Of a DNA stretch of 12,658 nt, positions 1 to 6,935 are shown piece by piece (position 1 is the first letter of the stretch; the number at the start of each line of letters is the position of its first letter). The stretch is from positions 1-12,658 of the forward strand of contig JARLFW010000129.1 of NCBI GenBank assembly GCA_031296345.1, in the 5' to 3' direction. Under the pieces are notes generated by a model. The model was given only the letters and a program-made list of their open reading frames with translations, was not told where the DNA came from and did no database searches. The position numbers and the translations under genes are program-made. The stretch is from Nitrosotalea sp. GTDB lineage: Archaea; Thermoproteota; Nitrososphaeria; Nitrososphaerales; Nitrosopumilaceae.

Positions 1-306
1 ATCTTTAAGAAAATTTCAGGTTTGGGAGACCTTGAACTTGGAAACTTTGGAGTAATGGAGCCAAAGGAAAAATGTGAGACTGTTAAAAACTTGGATGTTG
101 TACTGGTTCCAGCAATCGCACTTACACGTGAGGGGTATAGATTAGGATATGGCTTTGGATTCTATGATAGATTTCTGCATGGGAAAAAATCAAAAAAAAT
201 TGGCATGACATACGCAAAACAAGTGCTCAGATCATTTCCTAATGATGACCACGATGTTAAGATGGACTGTGTTGTAACAGAAGACGCAGTAATTTATGTA
301 AAGTAA
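1..306 (+). CDS. 5-formyltetrahydrofolate cyclo-ligase, C-terminal part (5' end outside window)
   Basis: Partial gene: the frame is open from base 1 to the TAA at 304-306, giving about 101 C-terminal residues. A TTG at 22 is internal and should not be taken as the start. Family knowledge: the enzyme (MTHFS) uses ATP to convert 5-formyl-THF to 5,10-methenyl-THF, recycling a storage folate into the one-carbon pool in the cytoplasm. Seen in the sequence: the family's FGxxEP segment (FGVMEPKEKC) and the strongly conserved REGYRLGYGFGFYDRFL block, equivalent to the usual RxGxRLGyGgGyYDRfL that binds folate and nucleotide, followed by an ordinary C-terminal strand region ending VTEDAVIYVK. One Gly of the usual GGGYYDR is Phe here. 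The gene is not in an obvious operon with what follows, because 174 nt separate it from the next start. The neighbouring purD is also linked to folate-dependent purine synthesis, but lies on the other strand. Confidence 0.9.
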   Translation: MFKKISGLGDLELGNFGVMEPKEKCETVKNLDVVLVPAIALTREGYRLGYGFGFYDRFLHGKKSKKIGMTYAKQVLRSFPNDDHDVKMDCVVTEDAVIYVK

Positions 307-480
307 AAATAGAGAAAAATCTAGAATAACTAAATAATGATTTATGTTTAAAAATTACCTGGAATCTTTGTCATAATGTCATAATTATTGTCGTCCCCAA
401 ATCCCGTAGTTAGAAATTCTTTACACTAGATCCGCCACAAAGATATTTACATTGCATACTTTCCCTTACAAGATCATATT
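307..480. other. Intergenic region with one short tandem repeat
   Basis: This 174-nt stretch separates the cyclo-ligase stop from the next start. No open frame of interest, tRNA-like fold or strong terminator hairpin was seen. It holds a perfect tandem 8-mer, GTCATAAT twice at 370-385, followed by a partly similar TTATTGTC. A weak TATA-like stretch, AGATATTTAC at 441-450, could serve the gene starting at 481 with a leader of roughly 8 nt. Confidence 0.45.
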
Positions 481-813
481 ATGTCATTAATTAAAAAATT
501 TGAATTTTTAGCTACTTCTTTAAAAAATAAAATTGGCAAGTTTGACAAGAAATCAATCATAGGCCTCATCTTATTGCTATCTCCATACGCTGTAGGCATC
601 ATAACTCGTCAATCAGCCTCCATAAACAATCAACTTCCAAAAAGATTTCCTACTTGTGACAGTTTCATTCATGGGCTTTGCATTCCAACGATGTACATCC
701 CCATACCTTTAGGAGTTGGTTTTCTTGTAATCAATTTGACTTCATTTCTTTTGAGCGCTTCACTCTTCCTTGCCGGTTACTTCATAGTAAAGAAAAAAAC
801 AGATTTCAAGTGA
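481..813 (+). CDS. Small two-helix membrane protein, function unknown
   Basis: A 110-residue protein with an ATG start that I do not recognise. A basic, Lys-rich N-terminus (residues 1-24) precedes a hydrophobic helix at about 25-42 (IIGLILLLSPYAVGII). A loop of about 30 residues with Cys59 and Cys67 follows, then a second hydrophobic region at about 72-103 (LGVGFLVINLTSFLLSASLFLAGYF split by polar residues), and a short Lys-rich tail. The positive charges at both ends suggest both termini are cytoplasmic and the two-Cys loop lies outside, where a disulfide is possible; that is inference. It is a single gene: 174 nt from the upstream gene and convergent with purD. Another frame at 678-926 overlaps its end and looks non-coding. 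The chance that this is a real gene is good but not certain, since no family supports it. Confidence 0.6.
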   Translation: MSLIKKFEFLATSLKNKIGKFDKKSIIGLILLLSPYAVGIITRQSASINNQLPKRFPTCDSFIHGLCIPTMYIPIPLGVGFLVINLTSFLLSASLFLAGYFIVKKKTDFK

Positions 814-873
814 GTGGGATTACAAGTAATCACAGTTTCCAAAATTACATTTCAAAAATGGCATATTCTATTT

Positions 874-2139
874 TTATCTATATAAAACAAGACCTTTTTT
901 GCCAATATCTGTTCTACAATATTTAGAAGGCCATGTGATGGTATCCACTCTGGCATATGCATTTTTTATTGCACTCTCTAGTGTATCACCAGTCGCAGTT
1001 ACTCCTAGTACCCTTCCACCACTTGTCAAGACCTTACCATTTTCTTTTCTTGTTCCAGAATGAAAGACCTGTGAGTGAGGAGTTGCAACGTCAAGGCCCA
1101 ATATCTCTTCATTTTTTGGATAGGATTCAGGATATCCTTTTGATGCCAACACAACACATACCGCACTTTGTTTCTTCCACAAAATAAGTGGTAAAGAAGA
1201 TAGAGTTCCATCAATACTTGCCTGGATGTAATCAAACAAGTCAGAATCCATTCGCATCATTATTGGCTGACATTCTGGGTCCCCCATTCTTGCATTAAAC
1301 TCCAAGACATAGGGCTTGCCATCTTTTAGCATTATTCCAGCATACAAAAATCCCTTGAATGTAATTCCTTCTTTTTTCATAGAATGTATAGTCTTTTCAA
1401 TAACATTTTTTTGAATCTCTTTTGCAGTGGAATCATCAATTACAGGAGTTGGGGAATACGTTCCCATTCCCCCAGTGTTTGGCCCCTTGTCATCATCATA
1501 GATTCTTTTATGATCTTGGCTTGTTGCCATTGGGTATGCGACATTTCCATCAGATATTGCAATAAAGGATGCTTCTATTCCATCTATTCTCTCTTCAAGA
1601 ATAATTCTAGAGCCTGCATTACCAAAGTTTTTTTCAACTAGTATCTTGTTTATGGCATCAATTGTTTCAAAAGAGTCATTGCATACAATCACTCCTTTTC
1701 CAGCAGCAAGCCCATCTGCTTTAACAACTAGAGGATAGTCAACAGACTTTGCAAATTCAATTGCTTTTTTTGGATCGTCAAAGACTTCAAACCTTGCAGT
1801 AAGAATATCATTTCTTTTCATAAAATTTTTCGACCAGATCTTGCTTGATTCTAGCTGTGCAGCGTTTTTTGTTGGACCAAATATTGAAAGACCTTTTTTT
1901 GTAAACTCGTCAACTATTCCCACAGATAATGGAACTTCAGGACCTACAACTGTTACACAATTATTCTCTTTGGCAAATTTGGCAAGACCTTCAATATCAT
2001 CAGATGAAATATCTACATTGTTTTGAGTTCCACCATTTCCTGGGGCATAGTAAATTTTATCCACTTTGGGACTCTGAGCAAGCTTCCAGCCCATAGCATG
2101 CTCTCGTCCACCAGAGCCTACAACTAGAACATTGACCAA
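874..2139 (-). CDS. purD: Phosphoribosylamine-glycine ligase (GARS)
   Basis: PurD joins glycine to 5-phosphoribosylamine with ATP hydrolysis, the second step of de novo purine synthesis. At 421 residues it has normal family length. Seen: the N-terminal Rossmann-like motif VLVVGSGGREHA (residues 4-15), APGNGGT (32-38), the ATP-grasp segment VVKADGLAAGKGV, the KRIYDDDKGPNTGGMGTYSP signature, the metal-binding YVLEFNARMGDPECQ, and a C-terminal domain ending in the usual R-DIG-KG-type sequence. The start is TTG at 2139: an in-frame TAA lies 18 nt upstream with no ATG between, and the protein begins exactly where PurD proteins begin. A TATA box centred about 26 nt upstream predicts a leaderless transcript starting on that TTG. 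It is a single gene, convergent with the small membrane-protein gene and divergent from the gene at 2223. No damage is visible. Confidence 0.97.
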   Translation of the reverse strand: MVNVLVVGSGGREHAMGWKLAQSPKVDKIYYAPGNGGTQNNVDISSDDIEGLAKFAKENNCVTVVGPEVPLSVGIVDEFTKKGLSIFGPTKNAAQLESSKIWSKNFMKRNDILTARFEVFDDPKKAIEFAKSVDYPLVVKADGLAAGKGVIVCNDSFETIDAINKILVEKNFGNAGSRIILEERIDGIEASFIAISDGNVAYPMATSQDHKRIYDDDKGPNTGGMGTYSPTPVIDDSTAKEIQKNVIEKTIHSMKKEGITFKGFLYAGIMLKDGKPYVLEFNARMGDPECQPIMMRMDSDLFDYIQASIDGTLSSLPLILWKKQSAVCVVLASKGYPESYPKNEEILGLDVATPHSQVFHSGTRKENGKVLTSGGRVLGVTATGDTLESAIKNAYARVDTITWPSKYCRTDIGKKGLVLYR

Positions 2140-2160
2140 TGCTTTCGGCTTTGATTATGA

Positions 2161-2170
2161 GGTATATAAT
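2161..2170 (-). promoter_or_regulatory. TATA box of purD
   Basis: Read on the minus strand the sequence is ATTATATACC. The TATATA core is centred about 26.5 nt upstream of the TTG start at 2139. This is the usual archaeal spacing from TATA box to transcription start, so the mRNA should begin at or next to the start codon (leaderless). Confidence 0.7.
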
Positions 2171-2222
2171 CCAAGATTGAATTTAGCAATATTGATTAAA
2201 GCAATGATTAGGATATACTTTA

Positions 2223-2522
2223 TTGATTCAAGTAGATACAACAAAAGCTGTTTATCTTTTCACACATGGTAGAAGAGATTTAGAACAAGCTGCAACAGAT
2301 GCACTTGTTGCAAATGGGTTTACAAAAGACAAGATATCATCCGCAAGACCTGATGCCGTAGGAAATATCGGTGATTACATGGCAATGCTTTGGATGCCAC
2401 CAACTCCTGATCACATAAAAATCCAAAAAATAACAAAGGTGGAAGAAGTAAAACCAGAAGGCATGATTGGGCTATGGAAAGGAGTCTCAAAAGAAGATAT
2501 GTTTACAATACCTCTAAAGTAA
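2223..2522 (+). CDS. Small soluble protein, function unknown
   Basis: A 99-residue protein of unknown family. The start is TTG at 2223: an in-frame TGA at 2205-2207 closes the frame upstream, and the first internal Met is about 50 residues in. A weak TATA-like GATTAAAGC at 2194-2202 sits about 25 nt upstream, so a leaderless start is possible. The composition is that of a compact globular protein with no signal peptide and no membrane segment. It starts with a strand-like KAVYLFTHGRRDLEQAA, then an alternating helix/strand pattern, and has a Pro-rich MLWMPPTPDH segment in the middle. There is no Cys and no recognisable catalytic motif. It is divergent from purD and convergent with the SWIM gene, so it is probably transcribed alone. 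The even codon use and good charge balance make it look real. Confidence 0.65.
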   Translation: MIQVDTTKAVYLFTHGRRDLEQAATDALVANGFTKDKISSARPDAVGNIGDYMAMLWMPPTPDHIKIQKITKVEEVKPEGMIGLWKGVSKEDMFTIPLK

Positions 2523-2547
2523 ATCACAAATAATTTTTAGTTCAACT

Positions 2548-2578
2548 GATTTTTTAATCAAGATTTAGATTTTTTTTA
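2548..2578 (+). terminator. T-rich terminator after the gene ending at 2522
   Basis: The plus strand carries two T-runs, six T's around 2550 and eight T's ending near 2577, without a hairpin. Archaeal RNA polymerase commonly terminates on such oligo-T tracts. The tract lies between two convergent genes and is oriented to stop only the plus-strand transcript. Confidence 0.55.
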
Positions 2579-2579
2579 T

Positions 2580-2882
2580 TTATACAAGATCTTGTAATAA
2601 TGCTAAAATAAAACTCTCAAACTCTGAATCTTGAAATTTTACCACCTCAATTTTGTCTTGTTCCACTGCAGCCTTTACTGCACTTAGGTGGTAACATTGC
2701 CTACCCTGTTCCATTGCATTATAGAAATAATCCTCACATGAGCAATACCCTAGATTCAAGTCAAGCCAGTGCTCATTTTCTTTTCCTACTACAGTCCAGA
2801 TCTTTCTGTTGCTTGGCTCAAACAAGTGTAATTTGACACCATTTGATGATACGATAGACTCTACATTCCCAGACTCTTTCAC
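2580..2882 (-). CDS. SWIM zinc-finger protein
   Basis: A 100-residue protein with the SWIM metal-binding pattern CxCx(n)CxH. The ligands are Cys47 and Cys49 (YCSCEDYFYN), then Cys63 and His65 (GRQCYHLSA), with 13 residues between Cys49 and Cys63. SWIM domains bind zinc and occur in DNA-binding and recombination proteins; small archaeal SWIM proteins have been linked to RadA paralogues, so a role in DNA repair is possible but is inference here. The N-terminal half is predicted beta-rich and the C-terminus is helical. The start is GTG at 2882, as an in-frame stop lies three codons upstream. A TATA box about 27 nt upstream predicts a leaderless transcript. It diverges from the phosphoesterase gene across only 35 bp, which suggests co-regulation. 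Confidence 0.85.
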   Translation of the reverse strand: MKESGNVESIVSSNGVKLHLFEPSNRKIWTVVGKENEHWLDLNLGYCSCEDYFYNAMEQGRQCYHLSAVKAAVEQDKIEVVKFQDSEFESFILALLQDLV

Positions 2883-2917
2883 AAGAATTTAATTGAAAAA
2901 AGTTACGTATATCTTAA
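2883..2917. promoter_or_regulatory. Compact divergent promoter pair, 35 bp
   Basis: The whole spacer between two divergent start codons is 35 bp. On the minus strand GATATACG (2913-2906) is centred about 27 nt upstream of the GTG at 2882. On the plus strand AATTTAATTG (2886-2895) is centred about 27 nt upstream of the ATG at 2918. Both transcripts would be leaderless, and each TATA box lies close to the other gene's start site. Confidence 0.6.
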
Positions 2918-3664
2918 ATGGTAAAGACCAGAATAATCCCTTCACAGCCAGCCTTAATTTTAGAAGATGAACAGAGGTTTCTTGTTGTAACTGATTTACA
3001 CATAGGATTTGAGCTTGGCATGATCTCAAATGACATCAATGTAAGGCCAGAGGAGATGATTCAAGAAATACATTCTAGTCTTGATTCCCTGATAGAATTT
3101 GAAAATCCCGATACCCTCATTCTCTTGGGAGATATAAAATCTGGAATAGAGTCAATCTCAAAGATAGAATGGCAGACAGTGCCAATGTTTTTTGAGATTG
3201 GAAAAAAAATAAACACAATTGTAATACCTGGAAATCATGACGGCAATTTGTCACGTCTAGTTCCAGACTATGTTTCCATGACAGGACCATCAGGTCTAGT
3301 CATAGGAGATACATTGCTGACACATGGCCACGTAATGCCGTCTAAGAATTTCTCTCAGATAAACAGAATTGTAATGGGTCATCTCCATCCAGTGTATTTC
3401 CAAGAAGGCTCTGTCTTGGACGGACAGAGATTATGGGTATCAATCAAGGCAGACAAGAGTAAAATATTTCCATCAAGTAAAGGTGAGATTGAGATAATTA
3501 TAGTTCCATCTTTTAACAAGTATTTTTATGCCACAACTAAAAGATATCACAAAAAATCAATCTCCCCAATACTTGAGAGAGTAAAAGATCTTTACTCTGC
3601 AAAGATTGTAACACTTGATGGAACCATAATTGGGGACGAGTCCATACTCAAAAATGTAATTTGA
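2918..3664 (+). CDS. Metallophosphoesterase, COG1407 (archaeal Icc-like) type
   Basis: A 248-residue calcineurin-like phosphoesterase. The metal-ligand motifs occur in the correct order: TDLHIG (Asp26, His28), LLGDIKSG (Asp72), PGNHDGN (Asn106, His107), THGH (135-138) and GHLHP (154-158). Members of this archaeal family are predicted nucleases or phosphodiesterases with two metal ions, and some are encoded beside Lhr-type helicases; the natural substrate is not settled. The C-terminal part (about 170-248) is beta-rich, with the family-like PSFNKYF segment. The start is ATG at 2918, with a TATA-like box about 27 nt upstream. It is divergent from the SWIM gene. Its TGA ends just 3 nt before the carB stop on the other strand. 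It is intact and all key residues are present. The family call is sure, the biological role is not. Confidence 0.88.
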   Translation: MVKTRIIPSQPALILEDEQRFLVVTDLHIGFELGMISNDINVRPEEMIQEIHSSLDSLIEFENPDTLILLGDIKSGIESISKIEWQTVPMFFEIGKKINTIVIPGNHDGNLSRLVPDYVSMTGPSGLVIGDTLLTHGHVMPSKNFSQINRIVMGHLHPVYFQEGSVLDGQRLWVSIKADKSKIFPSSKGEIEIIIVPSFNKYFYATTKRYHKKSISPILERVKDLYSAKIVTLDGTIIGDESILKNVI

Positions 3665-3667
3665 TAT

Positions 3668-6600
3668 CTAGTCTATTTTCTCATATGATTCTAGTGGCTT
3701 TTTCGTAGTCTCGTTATGCTTTAGCCACTCCAAAGTCTTAGCAAAAGAATCTGCAAGCTCTGTAGTTATCAGCACGGGAATTCCAAGCTCTACTGCCTTT
3801 CGTCTAATTTGATATTCATCATAAAGCATGCCAACATATTTTTCAAGTGTCGAAGTACTTGGGACATTTATGATAAAATCAATTTTTCGCTCATATAACA
3901 TGTCTGCAATGTTTGGCTTTCTTTCAGGCTCACTTATTTTATAGACTACTTCTACATCACCTATTCTTTTATCAGACAAAAATTCAGCAGTATGCTCTGT
4001 TGCAAGGAGCTTGTATCCTAGGCTTTTGAGTAAAAGTGCAGTCTGCAACAGTTTTTCCTTGTTCTCAGACCCACCTGCACTAATAAGTACAGAGCCCTCT
4101 TTTGGAAGAGAATACCCTACAGACGTCAGACCCTTTGCAAGTGCATCATAGAAACTCTCACCAAAGCATGCCGCCTCACCAGTTGACTGCATCTCTACAC
4201 CCAGTACAACATCTGCACCTTCAAGCTGCATAAAGGAAAACTGCGGTACCTTGATTCCATAATTATGAATTTTACGCCACCTATCTTTTGGAACATGTGG
4301 AAGGGGTTTGCCCAATACCGCACGGGCTGCCAAGTTGATAAGATTCATCCTTACAAATTTTGAGACAAACGGCATGGAGCGTGATGCCCTGATGTTAAGT
4401 TCTATCACATAGACCTGGTCTTGGTGTATCAAAAATTGCAGATTAAACGGTCCTTTGATCTTAAATGCAACAGCAACTTTTTGCGTGTAATCAAGTATAG
4501 TATCAATTGCTTTATTGTTTAGAGTCCAAGGGGGAATACACATCATGGAATCTCCAGAATGAACTCCCGCACCTTCAATATGTTCAATTACTGCACCAAT
4601 CACAACATTTTCTCCATCACCCACACCATCAACTTCAGCCTCAAGTGAATTTAGCATGAACTTTGTAATAACTACAGGATAGTCTGGTGATACATTGGTT
4701 GCCTCTTGAAGATATTTTTTGAGCTGAGTTTCAGACCATACAACTTTCATTGCAGCTCCACTTAGGACATAGGACGGTCTCACAAGAACTGGATATCCAA
4801 CTTTGATTGCAAATTTTTTGGCATCAACAAGACTTGAAAACGCCTGCCATGGAGGCTGTCTGATATTTAGAACATCAAGTACTTTGCTAAATGTAGAACG
4901 ATTCTCTGCTCTATCAATATCTTCAAAAGATGTTCCAATAATTTTAATTCCATTTTGTGCAAGTTTTGGAGTAAGATTGTTTGCAGTCTGCCCTCCTACT
5001 GCTGTAACAATACCATCTAACTTTTCAAATTCTGCAATATCCAAAACTCGTTCTAGTGTGAGTTCTTCAAAGTATAGCCTATCACAGATATCATAATCAG
5101 TCGATACTGTCTCGGGGTTGCAGTTAATTACAGATACCTCTTTTACACCATTTTCTTTTAATCCCCATACCATGTTTACAGTTCCCCAGTCAAACTCTAC
5201 ACTACTACCGATTCGGTATGGACCTGCACCAAGTACTGCTATTTTTTGAGAATCAGTTGTTATCTCAAAGTCGCTAGTCTTTCCTCCATATGTCAGGTAT
5301 AGATAGTTGGTCTTGGCAGGCCACTCTGCTGCAAGTGTATCAATTCGTTTTACTACGGGTAAAATTCCCTCTTTTTTCCTTAATTTTCTAATCTCAAGAT
5401 CATCTTTTCCAACCAGTCTTCCAATTTGTTTATCAGAAAAACCCAATATTTTTGCCTCGTGAAGTACATTTTTTTCAAGTTTAGACTCTTTGATTCTTTT
5501 TTCAGAATTTACTATATTTTTGATTTTTTCTATAAACCACGGGTCAATTGCAGAGAGCTTGTAGATGCGCTCAACAGGCATTTCTTGTCTTATTGCCTCT
5601 GCTACATAGTACAAGATGCGGTCATCAGCATGTTGGAGTTTATTTTCAATCTCTTCAATGTCATATTTTTTATCTCCGTTACGATTTGCAACTAGGCCAT
5701 CATTTCCAATCTCTAGCATTCGTATTGATTTTTGCAATGACTCTTCAAAGCATCTCCCAATTGCCATGACCTCGCCTACAGATTTCATGGTAGGTCCAAG
5801 ATTACGATTAGCAAGTTCAAACTTGCCAAAATCCCATCTAGGATGTTTACATACAATATAATCTAAAGATGGCTCAAAACATGCAGTTGTAGTTTTTGTG
5901 ATACGGTTTACAAGTTCTGGTAAAGTATATCCCATCACAATTTTTGCTGCCATGTATGCAATAGGATATCCAGTTGCTTTGCTTGCAAGAGCAGATGAGC
6001 GAGAAAGTCTCGGATTCATCTCAATTGCAACATACTTGTCAGAATCCGGGTCTAGTGCAAATTGGACATTACACTCTCCAACAATTCCCACATGTTTTGC
6101 AGCACGTAATGCTGCAGAGCGCAACAACTGATATTCATAATTGTCAAGTGTCTGCGATGGTGCAACTACAATATTGTCACCAGTATGAACCCTCATTGAA
6201 AGTACATTTTCCATGTTACAGATTATCACATTGTTTCCAGTATAGTCTGCCATTACTTCATACTCGATTTGTTTCCAGTGACCCACATATTCTTCAATTA
6301 GAACTTGGCCCACTAGACTTGCGTTAAGACCTCGCGATACAATTTCATGTAATTCAATTTCATTGTGTGCAACGCCTCCACCTTTTCCACCCAGAGTATA
6401 CGCAACCCTTACGATAACAGGATAGCCCAATTCATTTGCGATTTTTTTTGCGTCTTCGAAGTTGTATACGGTCCTACTTTTGAGAACAGGTACATTGCAT
6501 GCAATCATTGAATCCTTGAAGAGCTGTCTGTCTTCAGTGGCTCGGATTCCAGTCACCTGAGTTCCAAGTACTTTGATACCGTATTTTTTTAAAATCCCAA

Positions 6601-6935
6601 GTTCGTCTAGATTTACTCCACAGTTAAGTGCAGTCTGGCCTCCAAAGCCAAGCATAAGACCATCTGGCCTTTCTGCTTCTATGATAGATTCAACATATGC
6701 AGGATTTACTGGAATAGAGTACACCTTGTCTGCAAATCTTGTATCAGTTTGAATTGTTGCAATGTTTGGATTTACAAGTACACTCTTGATTCCGTCTTCC
6801 TGGATGGCTTTGAGGCACTGGCTACCGGAGTAGTCGAATTGACGGCCACTTGAAGTGACTTTCGCCTGCTTCTCCGATTTTGATTGCCCCACTGCCAAGA
6901 ACTAGAATCTTCTTTAACGACTCATCTTTTGGCAT
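3668..6935 (-). CDS. carB: Carbamoyl-phosphate synthase large subunit, interrupted by a 22-nt intron
   Basis: CarB makes carbamoyl phosphate from bicarbonate, ammonia delivered by CarA, and two ATP, feeding pyrimidine and arginine synthesis. Exon 1 (6935-6861) encodes 25 residues with the expected start, KILVLGSGAIKIGEAGE. Exon 2 (6838-3668) begins FDYSGSQ and runs uninterrupted. The spliced product is 1081 residues (E. coli CarB about 1073). Seen: first ATP-grasp unit with YTLGGKGGGVA and EMNPRLSRSSALASKATGYP; a helical oligomerisation region; second unit starting VLGAGPYRIGSSVEFD, with HIEGAGVHSGDS and ELNIRASRSMPFVSK; and a C-terminal MGS-like allosteric domain (ISAGGSENKEKLL onward). The ATG at 6935 overlaps the carA stop by 14 nt and follows GGGGAGG, a Shine-Dalgarno-like site. 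A longest-frame start at 6898 (TTG) would give a wrong N-terminus and lose the first nucleotide-binding strand and loop. If the 22 nt are not removed, translation stops after 37 codons. Confidence 0.95.
6839..6860 (-). other. Predicted archaeal pre-mRNA intron (22 nt) with relaxed BHB (HBh') fold in carB
   Basis: On the minus strand, GGCG (6866-6863) pairs with CGUC (6844-6841) as the central 4-bp helix. The next three bases, AAA (6862-6860), form the 5' bulge. Inner helix GUCAC (6859-6855) pairs with GUGGC (6849-6845) around the loop UUCAA (6854-6850). AAU (6840-6838) forms the 3' bulge. The outer helix is essentially absent: only A6867-U6837 pairs next to the bulge, so this is the relaxed HBh' form. 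Cleavage after the second base of each bulge, the standard splicing-endonuclease rule, removes 22 nt and joins GGC GAA to TTC GAC, giving GEAGEFDYSG in frame. Because both ends carry AA, the same product is reached by junctions shifted 1-2 nt. Structure, size and restored protein motif agree independently. Confidence 0.88.

Noticed and set aside
678..926. Open frame overlapping the end of the small membrane-protein gene and the end of purD
   Set aside because: It overlaps two better-supported genes, has an erratic composition with many His, Phe and Ser residues, and has no promoter or ribosome site of its own.
5426..6327. Several plus-strand open frames opposite carB
   Set aside because: They are mirror frames of a highly conserved coding region, rich in Cys, His and Leu, and have no independent support.
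6822..6870. Programmed ribosomal frameshift or bypass instead of splicing
   Set aside because: There is no slippery heptamer, and a simple +1 or -1 shift would leave about seven foreign residues inside a tightly conserved motif. A 22-nt bypass cannot be ruled out from DNA alone, but the two correctly placed 3-nt bulges favour splicing.
3668..6898. carB taken as starting at TTG 6898
   Set aside because: This frame gives a 20-residue N-terminus unlike any CarB before FDYSG, while the true start sequence (MPKDESLKKILVLGSGAIKIGEAG) lies just upstream in another frame and overlaps carA in the usual way.
3668..6935. carB as a pseudogene or simple frameshift error
   Set aside because: The remaining 1056 codons are intact with all motifs. 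A random error would not insert 22 nt that fold as an endonuclease substrate and whose rule-based removal restores the conserved motif. An assembly artefact remains possible until reads are checked.
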